This document shows positions 37,404 to 47,351 of a stretch of DNA of 64,000 nucleotides, one piece after another. This stretch comes from Magnetococcales bacterium (GTDB lineage: Bacteria > Pseudomonadota > Magnetococcia > Magnetococcales > UBA8363). The notes under the pieces are model-generated. The model had not been told where the DNA came from, searched no databases, and saw only the letters and a list, made by a program, of their open reading frames with translations. The position numbers were made by a program, and so were the translations under genes. Numbering within the stretch: position 1 is the stretch's first letter; each line of letters opens with the position of its first letter. Location: NCBI GenBank assembly GCA_015228925.1, contig JADGCQ010000002.1, forward strand, positions 1 to 64,000. Reading direction: 5' to 3'.

Positions 37404-38618
37404 TCAACCAACCGCCACGATGGTGGGAAAGAATCGATCCCGTACCCTTTGGCGGGTTTCCCGATCCAATTCGAGAACCTCCGCCAAAGATCCTGGCTTC
37501 AACGCACCATCGACATGCGCCAAAGACCATTCAATCACCGCAGGAATCTGAGTAAATCCTATCATACCTTCTAAAAAAGCGGCCACCGCAACTTCATTGG
37601 CCGCGTTCAAAACTGCGGGTGCCCCACCCCCCTGAGCCAAAGCCTCATAGGCCAAACCCAAACATGGAAACGCAACCGGATCCGGTGGGCCAAAAAAATT
37701 CAAAGAACCGATACTGACCAAATCCAACGCTGCAACTTCAGTCGCCATCCGTTCCGGCCAAGCCAACGCGACCGCGATAGGGGTTCGCATATCCGGTACC
37801 CCCAATTGCGCCAACACCGAACCATCCCGATAAGAGACCATGGAATGGACGATGCTCTCAGGATGCACAACAACGTCAACCTGTTCCGGGGGCATCCCAA
37901 ACAAAAAACAGGCTTCAATAACCTCCAAACCTTTGTTCATGCACGTCGCCGAGTCGATAGAAATTTTTCTCCCCATCGCCCAGTTGGGATGCGCCAAAGC
38001 CTGTTCGGCGGTCACCTCGCGTAACGCCTCCAAACCCCAACCCCGAAACGGCCCCCCCGATGCGGTCAAAATCAAACGATCAATCTTGTCCCGATTGGCC
38101 ATGACCAACCCACGGGAATTTCGCAATGAACCATTATATAACACTTGAAAAATGGCACTGTGTTCCGAATCGACCGGCAGCAATGCTACCCCCGCCTGAG
38201 AGATCTCACGCATGAAAATCTCTCCCGCCATCACCAAGGATTCCTTATTGGCCAAAGCCATATCCTTGCCAGCACGAATGCCCGCCAATCCAGGCTCCAA
38301 ACCCGCCGCGCCAACAATGGCCGATACCACCAAATCAGCCGAATGCCAGCCAGCCGCCGCCACAACACCTTCCACACCCACCGCCATTTCAACATTCACA
38401 CCCGACAGTGCCTCTTTAAGTTCCCCATACACCGAATGGTCTTGAATCGCCACCAACTCGGGCCGAAAATGTCGAACCTGCCGCGCCAACAACCCCACGT
38501 TTTTCCCCGCAGCCAGTGCCACAACCCGAAAACGGTCGGGATGACGATAGACCACATCCAACGTGTTGACCCCAATGGAACCGGTAGAACCCAACAGAGA
38601 AATATTTTTCACGGACAA
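37404..38618 (-). CDS. dxr: 1-deoxy-D-xylulose 5-phosphate reductoisomerase
   Basis: Second step of the MEP isoprenoid pathway, NADPH-dependent. The N-terminus has LLGSTGSIGVNTLDV (nucleotide binding), then KDMALANKESLVMAG, the metal-site region LPVDSEHSAIFQ and HPESIVHSMV. 404 residues is normal. It lies between cdsA and rseP in a contiguous operon. Confidence 0.95.
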   Translation of the reverse strand: MSVKNISLLGSTGSIGVNTLDVVYRHPDRFRVVALAAGKNVGLLARQVRHFRPELVAIQDHSVYGELKEALSGVNVEMAVGVEGVVAAAGWHSADLVVSAIVGAAGLEPGLAGIRAGKDMALANKESLVMAGEIFMREISQAGVALLPVDSEHSAIFQVLYNGSLRNSRGLVMANRDKIDRLILTASGGPFRGWGLEALREVTAEQALAHPNWAMGRKISIDSATCMNKGLEVIEACFLFGMPPEQVDVVVHPESIVHSMVSYRDGSVLAQLGVPDMRTPIAVALAWPERMATEVAALDLVSIGSLNFFGPPDPVAFPCLGLAYEALAQGGGAPAVLNAANEVAVAAFLEGMIGFTQIPAVIEWSLAHVDGALKPGSLAEVLELDRETRQRVRDRFFPTIVAVG

Positions 38619-38630
38619 TGGCTGATACTC

Positions 38631-39428
38631 CTAGGGACGGACCACCCAAACACGGATGAGCAGATACAACACCGGTGCGGCAAACAACAAGCTGTCCAAA
38701 CGATCCAACAATCCTCCATGCCCTGGGATCAATCGACCCGAATCCTTAATCCCCGCTTCACGCTTGACCATGGACTCCGCCAAATCTCCCATCTGCCCCG
38801 CCAAAGAAAGTATCAATCCATACCCAATCATCTGAATCCAAGACCCCGGCAATGAAAACCATGCCACGGCCAGAGCAGCCCCCGCAACCCCAAACAACAG
38901 CCCGCCGAAAAATCCCGCCATCGTTTTATTGGGACTGATCTGCGCGGCAAACTTCCGCCGTCCCAGCCACTTTCCCAAAAACAGGGCACCACTGTCGGTC
39001 CCCCACATCACAAAAAGGAGAAATACAATCCAACGTCCCTCACCCAACTGGTGAATTTCCAGCAGCAAAACCAGCGGAAGGGTACAATAAATAACACCAG
39101 TCAATCGGCTCCCCACCCAGCCCGTAACCTTTTGCCCCTCCCGATAACGATACATTAAAAAAAAGAACCATATCATCAAAAAAACGGCCATCAACAACGC
39201 CGTCGGGAGATAAAACCCCAAAAGAGCGTTGGCCAACAACATCCAAGCCATGAACACGCCAACCGTAAGGTCAACCCAGGAATCATCGGCCAACATCCTG
39301 TGCCATTCGTACAAAAGAATGCCGCTGACCGGCAACAACAGCAAGAAAAACCATTCCGAAGGGGCGCGCAGCAACAGCAACAACAGGGGAGGGATCAGAA
39401 CAACCGACGAGAGGATCCGGCGCAGCAT
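38631..39428 (-). CDS. cdsA: Phosphatidate cytidylyltransferase
   Basis: Makes CDP-diacylglycerol for phospholipid synthesis. An integral membrane protein with about eight hydrophobic helices and the CDS signature KDSGRLIPGHGGLLDRLDSLL near the C-terminus. 265 residues is typical. Its start lies 9 bp after the uppS stop. Confidence 0.94.
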   Translation of the reverse strand: MLRRILSSVVLIPPLLLLLLRAPSEWFFLLLLPVSGILLYEWHRMLADDSWVDLTVGVFMAWMLLANALLGFYLPTALLMAVFLMIWFFFLMYRYREGQKVTGWVGSRLTGVIYCTLPLVLLLEIHQLGEGRWIVFLLFVMWGTDSGALFLGKWLGRRKFAAQISPNKTMAGFFGGLLFGVAGAALAVAWFSLPGSWIQMIGYGLILSLAGQMGDLAESMVKREAGIKDSGRLIPGHGGLLDRLDSLLFAAPVLYLLIRVWVVRP

Positions 39429-39437
39429 GAACGTACT

Positions 39438-40157
39438 CTACGCCGAAGCGCCGAAGCGGCGTTCTCTTCGACCAAACTCCTCGATGGCCTTGCGCAAATG
39501 GTTGGCATCAAATTCCGGCCAAAAGATAGGGAGAAACACCATCTCGGAATAAGCAAGCTGCCACAACAAAAAATTGCTGACCCGTTGTTCACCACCGGTA
39601 CGAATCAAAAGATCGGGATCATCCATACCCGCAGTCGTCAAACGCTGTGACACAGCGGCTTCATCAATCGCATCAATCTGCAACTGCCCCCCCACAACCT
39701 CCCGAGAAATCTGGATTGCCGCATCCACCAACTCCTGGCGACCCCCATAGTTCAAAGCAAGATTAAATAATAACCGGCTGTTATGAGACGTTTGTTGTTC
39801 CAACTCGCGCACAAGATCCTGAATATTTTGCGGTAACCTAGCAATCCGCCCCAATGCCTGAAATCTGACCCCCTCCTTGACCAACTCATCCATCTCCTTG
39901 CGCAGATGAATCGCCAAAAGGTTCATGAGGGCCGAAACTTCTTCCTGCGGACGATTCCAGTTTTCCGCCGAAAAAGTATACAGAGTCAGCACGGGTATCC
40001 CAAAATCAAGGCAAGCCTCGACCGTCCGGCGAACCGCCTTGACCCCCTGGCGATGCCCTTCAAATTTTGGCAAAAACCTCGCCTTGGCCCAGCGCCGATT
40101 ACCATCCATGACAATGGCAACATGGCGTGGCGTTTTCTCAAACGACGTTTGTGTCAT
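39438..40157 (-). CDS. uppS: Undecaprenyl (isoprenyl) diphosphate synthase
   Basis: Builds the C55 lipid carrier for wall and LPS precursors. The cis-prenyltransferase motifs are present: IVMDGNRRWAKAR (catalytic Asp), LYTFSAENWNRP and DLLIRTGGEQRVSNFLLWQ. 239 residues is normal. It lies between frr and cdsA, as in many proteobacteria. Confidence 0.95.
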   Translation of the reverse strand: MTQTSFEKTPRHVAIVMDGNRRWAKARFLPKFEGHRQGVKAVRRTVEACLDFGIPVLTLYTFSAENWNRPQEEVSALMNLLAIHLRKEMDELVKEGVRFQALGRIARLPQNIQDLVRELEQQTSHNSRLLFNLALNYGGRQELVDAAIQISREVVGGQLQIDAIDEAAVSQRLTTAGMDDPDLLIRTGGEQRVSNFLLWQLAYSEMVFLPIFWPEFDANHLRKAIEEFGRRERRFGASA

Positions 40158-40177
40158 TGGTGCTGTTCCCAGTCCGT

Positions 40178-40741
40178 TTAGACCTGCATGATATCCGTTT
40201 CTTTTTGGGCCACCGCGCCATCGACATCCTTGATAAAGTGGTCGGTCCGGTCTTGAATTTTCTTTTCCAACTGCCGCAATTCATCCAACGATATTTTTTT
40301 CCCTTTTTCCATCTTTTTAGCCTGATCCATACTATCTCGGCGGATATTGCGCATGGCGACCTTGCCCTGCTCACCGAGTTTATGAAGTATTTTGACCAGC
40401 TCTTTGCGTCGCTCCTCCGTCAACTCCGGCAAAGGAACCCGGATCATTTCCCCATCATTCATGGGATTCAGCCCCAAATCCGACTCCATAATCGCCTTTT
40501 CTACCGCCTTCGTCGTACTTTTATCCCAAGGCTGCACGGTGATCAACCGCGCTTCCGGGACATTGATGGCCGCCAACTGGTTCAGTGGCGTAGGCGTCCC
40601 GTAGGCCTCGACCATGATGTGTTCCAAAAGCGACGTCGAGGCCCTCCCCGTGCGAATCCCGGATAACTCCTCCCGCAACGCGCTGACTGCCTTCTTCATC
40701 CGTGCATCCATCGACTGCAAAAATGGCTCAACCATTATCAT
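40178..40741 (-). CDS. frr: Ribosome recycling factor
   Basis: Splits post-termination ribosomes with EF-G. 187 residues with the hallmark [14 protein letters not shown] segment, [12 protein letters not shown] and the long three-helix bundle ending in [15 protein letters not shown]. Its start overlaps the pyrH stop by 14 bp. A second in-frame ATG at 40735 is possible. Confidence 0.95.
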   Translation of the reverse strand: MIMVEPFLQSMDARMKKAVSALREELSGIRTGRASTSLLEHIMVEAYGTPTPLNQLAAINVPEARLITVQPWDKSTTKAVEKAIMESDLGLNPMNDGEMIRVPLPELTEERRKELVKILHKLGEQGKVAMRNIRRDSMDQAKKMEKGKKISLDELRQLEKKIQDRTDHFIKDVDGAVAQKETDIMQV

Positions 40742-41465
40742 CCCCTATCCATGTATAAAGCCCCTCCCCACGAATGATCTTCGCAAGGGCCTCCGGCTGA
40801 AAGATGGAAAAAACCAGAATGGGAATTCGATTATCCCGGCAAAGTGTTATCGCCGTCATGTCCATCACCCCCAACCGCTGACGCCACACATCATCGTAGG
40901 AAAGCCTGTCCAACCTTTGGGCTTGGGGATTGCGCACCGGGTCATCGGTGTAGACCCCATCCACCTTGGTGGCCTTCAGAAGACAGGTTGCCCCAATTTC
41001 TGCCGCCCGGAGCGAAGCTGCTGTATCGGTGGTAAAAAAAGGATTACCCGTTCCCGCCGCAAAAATAACGACACGGCCTTTTTCAAGGTGTCTCACGGCA
41101 CCGTTTTGCGTATAGAGTTCGGCAACCTGGGGCATAAAAATGGCCGACTGAACCCGTGCCTCCACCCCCTGACGCTCAAAAGCACTCTGCAACGCCAAAG
41201 AATTGATCACCGTCGCCAGCATCCCCATGTGATCCGCAGTGGTCCGCTCCATCCCCTTGGAACTGCCGGCCAAGCCACGAAAAATATTCCCTCCCCCGAC
41301 GACGATAGCCACCTGCACCCCTTGGGCACAGACCGCCCGGATATCCAGGGCCAACCCTTGCAAAAACTCTGGATCGATGGCGTCCCCCCCACGCATCAAC
41401 GCCTCCCCAGACATTTTAAGCAGAATTCTGGAAAAATTGTGTTTGGCCAATGGACGTATCCTCAA
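40728..41465 (-). CDS. pyrH: Uridylate kinase
   Basis: Phosphorylates UMP. The amino-acid kinase fold is shown by [56 protein letters not shown] and [12 protein letters not shown]. 245 residues is normal for bacterial PyrH. It overlaps the tsf stop by 4 bp and frr by 14 bp. Confidence 0.95.
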   Translation of the reverse strand: MRIRPLAKHNFSRILLKMSGEALMRGGDAIDPEFLQGLALDIRAVCAQGVQVAIVVGGGNIFRGLAGSSKGMERTTADHMGMLATVINSLALQSAFERQGVEARVQSAIFMPQVAELYTQNGAVRHLEKGRVVIFAAGTGNPFFTTDTAASLRAAEIGATCLLKATKVDGVYTDDPVRNPQAQRLDRLSYDDVWRQRLGVMDMTAITLCRDNRIPILVFSIFQPEALAKIIRGEGLYTWIGDDNG

Positions 41466-42373
41466 CCTTTGGCCGCTTTGGCCACCTCTTCCGCAAAATC
41501 ATCCTCGCGTTTTTGCAAACCCTCTCCCAGGACATACCGTTGAAAGCCAACGACCCGAATTTTGGTTTGCATTTGTTTGGCGGTCTGTTCCACCAATTTT
41601 CCCACCTTTTGATCGGGATCCATAATAAACGGTTGTTCCAGGAAACAGTTCTCCGCATAAAACTTGGACAGCCGCCCCTCTACCATTTTATCGATGATAT
41701 TGTCCGGCTTCCCCGATGCGCGGGCCTGCTCGACAAGAATGGACCGTTCCCGTTCAAGATCCTCCTTGGAAACCGATTCCCGATCCAAGTACGGCGGGGC
41801 AGATGCGGCCACATGCATGGCCAACTTGCGCCCCAACTCCATTAATTTTTCATGATCACCCTCCGAGTCCAACCCCACAAGGACACCGATCTTCCCCTGC
41901 ATATGGATATAGCTGGCCACACACCCCCGCGACACCTCCTGACAAACCAGTCGGCGCAGGCTTAAGTTTTCACCAATGGTGGCGATCCGATGGGTCAACT
42001 CTTCGCCGACCGTCCGCCCGGTGTCGGGATAAGGGCTTGCGGCGAGGGATTCAATCTCTTTAATCTTTTTCGTCAACGCCAGTTGCGCAGCGGTCTCGGC
42101 AAAGGCGATAAACTTTTCATTTTTTGCCGCAAAGTCCGTTTCCGAATTGACCTCCAGCAACACACCCATCGTCGCGTCGGAAACAGCGACCACTTTACCT
42201 TCCGCTGCCACCCTACCCGCCTTTTTGGCCGCCGAAGCAAGCCCTTTCTTACGCAACCAATCCACGGCTGCCTCAAGGTCGCCACCCGTCTCCGCCAGGG
42301 CCTTTTTGCAGTCCATCATCCCGACGCCCGTCTTCTCACGAAGATCCTTTACCAGATTTGCGCTCACTGACAT
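41462..42373 (-). CDS. tsf: Translation elongation factor Ts
   Basis: Guanine-nucleotide exchange factor for EF-Tu. From ATG 42373 the protein begins [26 protein letters not shown], the standard EF-Ts N-terminus; a longer frame to 42433 adds 20 unrelated residues. Two core domains and a C-terminal extension give 303 residues. It follows rpsB, the universal order. Confidence 0.95.
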   Translation of the reverse strand: MSVSANLVKDLREKTGVGMMDCKKALAETGGDLEAAVDWLRKKGLASAAKKAGRVAAEGKVVAVSDATMGVLLEVNSETDFAAKNEKFIAFAETAAQLALTKKIKEIESLAASPYPDTGRTVGEELTHRIATIGENLSLRRLVCQEVSRGCVASYIHMQGKIGVLVGLDSEGDHEKLMELGRKLAMHVAASAPPYLDRESVSKEDLERERSILVEQARASGKPDNIIDKMVEGRLSKFYAENCFLEQPFIMDPDQKVGKLVEQTAKQMQTKIRVVGFQRYVLGEGLQKREDDFAEEVAKAAKG

Positions 42374-42464
42374 CTTTACCAATCCTTGATCATGAATATG
42401 ACAGAAAAATTTGCGGGAATCCGGGTCTCTCATCGAGACCCGGTATGATCCACAGTCCTAAAAA

Positions 42465-43262
42465 TTACAACTGCTCTACCATTTCTTCGTCCTGGTCAGC
42501 CTCTTCAATCAACTTGGAAGGTGCCGATGACAGGTGGATGGAGGTATCCTCGTTCTTTTCGTAGACCGGATTTTCACCACGAACCTGAATACCGTCAAGA
42601 ATCGCCTCTCCCATCTTGGTAAGAAACAGCTTCAAGGAACGGATGGCATCATCGTTGCCCGGAACAATCCAGTCAATGGTATCGGGGTGACAATTGGTAT
42701 CCACCAAGGCGACCACGGGAATCCCCAATTTGTTGGCTTCCTTGACGCCAATGGATTCCTTGTTGGTATCCACGACGACGATCAGCCCGGGCAGCCGGTT
42801 CATATCTTTGATGCCACCCAGGGAACGTTCCATTTTCATACGCGATCTTTCCAACCCCTGGACCTCTTTTTTGGTCAAGGCATCGAAGGTTCCATCGGTC
42901 TTCATCTTCTCGATGTCCTTCAACCGGCGGATCGAGCCTTGGATGGTCTTCCAGTTGGTCAATGTTCCGCCCAGCCAACGATGGTTGACATAATATTGTC
43001 CGGTCTTCTGGGCTACCTCGGAAATCATGTCCACCGATTGGCGTTTGGTTCCAACAAACAAAACGACCCCCCCTTTGGCCACTTCGTTGCGGACAAAGAC
43101 ATAGGCATCGCGCAACATCCGCACCGTTTGTTGAAGATCGATGATATGAATGCCATTACGCGATGAAAAAATATACGGTGCCATTTTTGGATTCCACCGT
43201 TTGGTCTGATGACCAAAGTGAAACCCAGCGTCCAACAATTCCCTAACGGAAAACTTTGCCAC
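42465..43262 (-). CDS. rpsB: 30S ribosomal protein S2
   Basis: First gene of the operon. Starts with GTG at 43262, preceded by AGGAG at 7 bp. S2 signatures are clear: [24 protein letters not shown] and [28 protein letters not shown]. 265 residues, with an acidic C-terminal tail ([13 protein letters not shown]) longer than in E. coli. Confidence 0.95.
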   Translation of the reverse strand: MAKFSVRELLDAGFHFGHQTKRWNPKMAPYIFSSRNGIHIIDLQQTVRMLRDAYVFVRNEVAKGGVVLFVGTKRQSVDMISEVAQKTGQYYVNHRWLGGTLTNWKTIQGSIRRLKDIEKMKTDGTFDALTKKEVQGLERSRMKMERSLGGIKDMNRLPGLIVVVDTNKESIGVKEANKLGIPVVALVDTNCHPDTIDWIVPGNDDAIRSLKLFLTKMGEAILDGIQVRGENPVYEKNEDTSIHLSSAPSKLIEEADQDEEMVEQL

Positions 43263-43610
43263 AATGAATCTCCTGTTTTATTTCGGTTGGTCCACCGACG
43301 GGTTGGTTATTTTCCGAAGGTCCAACCCCTTCCCTGACACATGAGGGGGGGGGGCACCGGGACCGACAAACACCGCCGTGTGTCGTGTTGTTGACTCCAT
43401 ATAAACCCACGGAGTGTAGCCTTTGATCAAAAAATAATCAAGCGGCAGCCCTTTTTCTTTTTAAAGTTCATAAACCCATGCATCCTCTTTGCGAACGTTT
43501 CCCAGGCGTTGAAATCATCCCCCTCGTAGATCATCATAAGACCGTGCGGGACACCGGCGTACCCTGGATCGCCTGTTTAGCCCCTCTGGCCCCTTAAGGA
43601 GAAACGAATC
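43263..43610. promoter_or_regulatory. rpsB leader and divergent promoter region
   Basis: 348 bp between rpsB and the divergent coiled-coil gene. A stem formed by 43285-43290 (GGTTGG) and 43322-43327 (CCAACC) lies between the rpsB start and a long C run, and could fold in the rpsB leader RNA. S2 represses its own operon in many bacteria, so a leader site is plausible, but I see no family-level match. AAGGAG precedes the GTG at 43611 on the plus strand. No gene is visible. Confidence 0.4.
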
Positions 43611-44948
43611 GTGAACACGATCAAACATGAATATATGATACGGAAAACAATAGGAAATTCCATGTTCCGCACTCTGCTTCTCATCGGTCTTTCGGTAGGG
43701 ATCGGATTGTTGGCATCAACACTCCACGCCGACTGGAACGCCACGGTCAAAGAGGCCTGGGACACCGGTAAAGGGGTTTTGGACAGCACGTCCGCCGTCG
43801 GGAAAAAAGCGTTGGATGTCACCGGGGATGTCGCCACTCAGGCGGTCACGACCGCCAAAGGCTGGATAAGTCCCGAACCCAACACCGAAGACCGTGAACG
43901 CTTTGCCCGCGTTTGGGAAACCACACTGGCCAAGCTAGATCAGGCCCTGGAAACCAGTGACCAGATGCAACAGGCCCCGGAATCCAGCATGTTCGGTCCC
44001 GATAAAGTCTCCATCCGCAACGATTTCAACGCAATCCTTGATGACCTCCTCGCCATCCTTGAAGATCCGCGCATCACCACGCTCATGGATGATATCCGGC
44101 AAAATCGCCGGACGATCACCCAATTGGAAGATTCCATCCTGCGCGACAAGGAGGCGCAGATCAGTGCCCCCGCGCAGCATATGATCAAAACTACCCAAGA
44201 GGGCTATGAAAAAAATATCAAACAGTCCCGAAACCGGATCGTCAGTCAGCGACGCAGCGTGCAACATCAAAAAGAGCAACTCCGTTTGCGACTCCAAGAG
44301 ATCGGTATCACCGTCTCCCCAGATCAGGTCGATGTCCTGTTGGTCCGGGTCGATTCGGAAAACATACTGCAAATGGCCGCCGTCTTCGCCATTCTCAAGC
44401 AGATTACGCAACAATTGATGGTTTTGACGCAAGAATCACAGGAAAGTCTACAGGCGGCGCGGCGGTATTATGGGATGCACATGGTCGTGCTGGAGAGTGT
44501 GGTCCACATGCAAAAAAAATATATCGACCAAGTTGAGAACCATTTCATGGCAGGCATCTCGCGGATCACCGACGAAACCTCACAACTGACCGCCGAGACC
44601 CAGCGCAGTCTGCAATCCGCTTCCCAACCCCAACATCGCCACAGCTACGAACAAAATCTGGAAGCCCAACGCCTGACATTAAAAACCGCGCGTGTGTATC
44701 TACAAGATTTAAATGCGCAACGGCAGAAGGTGGAACAGGCCATGACCCGAACCCTGAAAGATCTGGGCGTCGCAAAGAACACCTATGCCACCGTCCGCAT
44801 CAGCAGCCAGCTCATGGATCTGCTACAGTCCAGTCAACAAAATTTTGATGCCATCATGGGCTTGCAGGTTCCAGATATCATCCCCTTTGAAAATCTGGAA
44901 ATGCAGAAAAAATATGAAGAATTATCAAAACGACTCACCGAAGGATAA
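43611..44948 (+). CDS. Secreted coiled-coil protein of unknown function
   Basis: Starts with GTG 43611 after AAGGAG. A hydrophobic segment (FRTLLLIGLSVGIGLLAS) ending near LHADW looks like a signal peptide; ATG codons inside it (MIRKT, MFRTL) are alternatives. The mature 400 residues are almost entirely helical, rich in Gln, Glu, Arg and Ser with long heptad-like stretches (about 165-240 and 330-400). No known domain is recognised. It is convergent with the next gene, with a strong hairpin between. Confidence 0.65.
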   Translation: MNTIKHEYMIRKTIGNSMFRTLLLIGLSVGIGLLASTLHADWNATVKEAWDTGKGVLDSTSAVGKKALDVTGDVATQAVTTAKGWISPEPNTEDRERFARVWETTLAKLDQALETSDQMQQAPESSMFGPDKVSIRNDFNAILDDLLAILEDPRITTLMDDIRQNRRTITQLEDSILRDKEAQISAPAQHMIKTTQEGYEKNIKQSRNRIVSQRRSVQHQKEQLRLRLQEIGITVSPDQVDVLLVRVDSENILQMAAVFAILKQITQQLMVLTQESQESLQAARRYYGMHMVVLESVVHMQKKYIDQVENHFMAGISRITDETSQLTAETQRSLQSASQPQHRHSYEQNLEAQRLTLKTARVYLQDLNAQRQKVEQAMTRTLKDLGVAKNTYATVRISSQLMDLLQSSQQNFDAIMGLQVPDIIPFENLEMQKKYEELSKRLTEG

Positions 44949-44959
44949 ATGTAAACCCA

Positions 44960-45008
44960 CGATTGCGGAAGTCTGGGGGGATGATCCCCCCCCCGCAATC
45001 GTTTCGAC
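44960..45008. terminator. Bidirectional terminator hairpin between convergent genes
   Basis: CGATTGCGG (44960-44968) pairs with CCGCAATCG (44993-45001), and inside it GGGGGGAT (44975-44982) pairs with ATCCCCCC (44984-44991), giving a long GC-rich stem with a one-base loop. The T runs on both sides are short. It lies between the stops of the two convergent genes. Confidence 0.7.
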
Positions 45009-45796
45009 TACAACCCCCCCGCAAAATCAGACAACAAAGCATGGGTCATCTGAATGCGGAATTTTTGCACCTCTTCATCACACTGAGAAGATCGAATGGC
45101 CGTCGCTTGGTGATCTTCCAACTGTTGATTAAAAACAGGCCGATCATTGCCCGTGTGATAAGCCTCCAAAAGATTGTTCAAGCTCTGAACCAACAAAGAC
45201 ATGTCCCTGGGATGATACGAACGGACAAAATCACGCAAAAATCCAAATTTTTCCAATGTAAACGTGCCCTTTGCAATCATCGCCTTCAAACACGGTCCAA
45301 GAAGATTGGGAAATTGCGTCCAAATCTGACTACGCGCATAACTCATCCCCAAAGACAAATCCTCACCGACCAAGAACCGTCCCAAAATATCACGAACATC
45401 CGCACTCACAGCCACACTCAAACGTAATAAATGCACATGCCGCTCAACAGCAACTTCCAAAACAGGCATCATCACCGTATCATCGCCAAAAATAACCTTG
45501 GACTCAATAGCTTGTTGGGATAACTGGACGATAATGCCACGCTCCTCCTCCTTCGATATCCCCCCTAACGGCAAAAACGGCTCGCACGCCGCCCTGTCCT
45601 GCATCGATGGGGTAAACAACGGTGATACCAAAAGGTCCACCTCATACTCTTCCCGATGCTTTAAAACCCCAGCCTTCAAACCCAATAGCGGATCTTCAAC
45701 ATTCAACTGGGTCGAAATGGCCGAAGCATTACGTGCTGAAAGATACCGGTCGCCGGATAACTGACCACGAATAACACCCATAAGTTCAGCGTTCAC
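45008..45796 (-). CDS. Uncharacterised soluble protein
   Basis: 262 residues from GTG 45796, which has AAGGGG 7 bp upstream; a TTG two codons earlier is less likely. No signal peptide or membrane helix. The first half is mixed alpha/beta (VIRGQLSGDRYLSARNASAIST; REEYEVDLLVSPLFTPS), the second half helical (VLEVAVERHVHLLRLSVAVS, DVRDILGRFL). I do not recognise a family. It lies about 90 bp downstream of the EAL gene on the same strand, so it may be part of that signalling unit. Confidence 0.6.
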   Translation of the reverse strand: MNAELMGVIRGQLSGDRYLSARNASAISTQLNVEDPLLGLKAGVLKHREEYEVDLLVSPLFTPSMQDRAACEPFLPLGGISKEEERGIIVQLSQQAIESKVIFGDDTVMMPVLEVAVERHVHLLRLSVAVSADVRDILGRFLVGEDLSLGMSYARSQIWTQFPNLLGPCLKAMIAKGTFTLEKFGFLRDFVRSYHPRDMSLLVQSLNNLLEAYHTGNDRPVFNQQLEDHQATAIRSSQCDEEVQKFRIQMTHALLSDFAGGL

Positions 45797-45891
45797 AAGC
45801 AATCCCCTTGATCAAAACGTAAAAAAGCCAGCCCAAAGTTTGACAAACAAACCTTGGACCGGCTTATCATCAACCCAATAGTCCCTTCACG

Positions 45892-47178
45892 CTAGATGGC
45901 TTCTTCACGCCAAAGCACATCACAGCACAAAATGTGAAGGCTACCACCGACGTGGACCGTCACCGAAAGGGTCGTCACAGTCTTCAAACTGGCAATGGAA
46001 CGATACGGCAAGGACATATGGACCTTACCCGGATCACGCATGGCATCCTGAAACCCCGAACGATGCGCAACCGTTGCCCCACGAAGCTGTTGAATCGGTT
46101 TGAAACGTTTGTCAAGATTATCCTTCTGATCATGCGAGTACACGCTCTCCTCGTTCTGGACCCCCTTGGCATCCAAAAGATAAACGCGCTTGACCCGCTC
46201 CAACCCCAACAAAGGTTGCGCCGCCGTCTCCAAAGGAACCCCATCGGCCACCGACCAGGCACACTCCTGAAACTCACCCGAAAAAGTACCCATTTCCATG
46301 GTGTTGTGTTTCAAATCCTGGTAGTACCGCTTCTCCGCCCGTTCCACCAGCACATGGAAACTTCCAGGGGTGTCGCCCGGAGTCCAACGGACCGGACGCG
46401 CCACATGGTCACCCCAATACTGCCCTTGGCAAAAATCGGCTTCCACCCGACGCACCAAAAAGGCCTCATCCTCGGATTCAATCTTCTCCATCAAAACCAA
46501 CGCACCCGATGCATGGATCAACGAAACCAACTTGTTCAGCATCCGCTTGGCTTTCTTGGACTGCACCGCATTCTCAATCGCACTGCGTTGCAGCTTGACG
46601 ATATCGGGATTGTACTGCCACAACCGATCCAGATTGGCAGAAGCCCCGTTAAAATCATCAAAGAGAACCAAACAGCCCAAATCACGGATCTCTTTCACTT
46701 GCGTCCTGAAAATCTCTTCATTCTCGCCCGGATGCTCACGAATCATCACGACAACCTGACTGGTCGGCAAGCCGTTCTTCTTCAATACATCGTGGAAAAA
46801 ACCTGTGTCCGGTTCCTTCCTTCCAATCATCGCCTTCGGCTGGATATTGATGAACAGCCAACGATCATCAATCCTGGAGGACACAAAATTTTTAACATGC
46901 AGAATCAACCGCATGCGATCCATCTGCAAAGCATCATCGGGATTGGTCAGACCGGTAAAAATGTCAGCACTCGACGACACATTGCCAGACTCATCAACCC
47001 CCTGGAAAAACGCTTCAAATCCCACCTGGCGTTGATGGACAAAACTGAAAACTCGTTGAAAACCAGTCCCTACCTTTTTGTCCTTGTAGCGCGAAAAGAA
47101 AATCCCACCTTCTTCATGGACAGACTTTTCAAGCACCTCAAGACTCTTACCACCATACAAACCCGTTCCTGCGGTCAT
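45892..47178 (-). CDS. Divergent EAL-domain protein with C-terminal sensory domain
   Basis: The first ~270 residues follow the EAL phosphodiesterase plan, but motifs differ from consensus: FEAFFQG for EALLR, NIQP for NxSP, DDFNGASANL for DDFGTGYSSL, IVKLQRSAIE for KIDRSFI, MEKIESEDEA for EGVET, and FCQGQYWG. Most metal-ligand positions (Glu, Asn, DD, Lys, Glu, Gln) seem retained, so activity is possible; c-di-GMP binding without turnover is the alternative. Residues 285-428 form a separate domain with VYLLDAKGVQ, similar in layout to the PAS/Cache-like C-domain of YkuI. Soluble. Confidence 0.75.
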   Translation of the reverse strand: MTAGTGLYGGKSLEVLEKSVHEEGGIFFSRYKDKKVGTGFQRVFSFVHQRQVGFEAFFQGVDESGNVSSSADIFTGLTNPDDALQMDRMRLILHVKNFVSSRIDDRWLFINIQPKAMIGRKEPDTGFFHDVLKKNGLPTSQVVVMIREHPGENEEIFRTQVKEIRDLGCLVLFDDFNGASANLDRLWQYNPDIVKLQRSAIENAVQSKKAKRMLNKLVSLIHASGALVLMEKIESEDEAFLVRRVEADFCQGQYWGDHVARPVRWTPGDTPGSFHVLVERAEKRYYQDLKHNTMEMGTFSGEFQECAWSVADGVPLETAAQPLLGLERVKRVYLLDAKGVQNEESVYSHDQKDNLDKRFKPIQQLRGATVAHRSGFQDAMRDPGKVHMSLPYRSIASLKTVTTLSVTVHVGGSLHILCCDVLWREEAI

Positions 47179-47351
47179 TTCTCGTCTCCTTTGGTTCCCT
47201 TAAATCACCTGTGTCCAAACGTTTACTCCGATCCAAACCGCCGTGAACCAATACCCCCGTACCATCGACTGCAATCGACAAACATCATGCTGCGATCCTA
47301 AATACCGGGTATTGACCCACAACCGTTTCGTCGGACCCGCGACGGAAGCCC

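Noticed and set aside
45934-47301. 455-codon plus-strand frame
   Set aside because: Antisense to the EAL gene; Arg/His/Pro-rich shadow.
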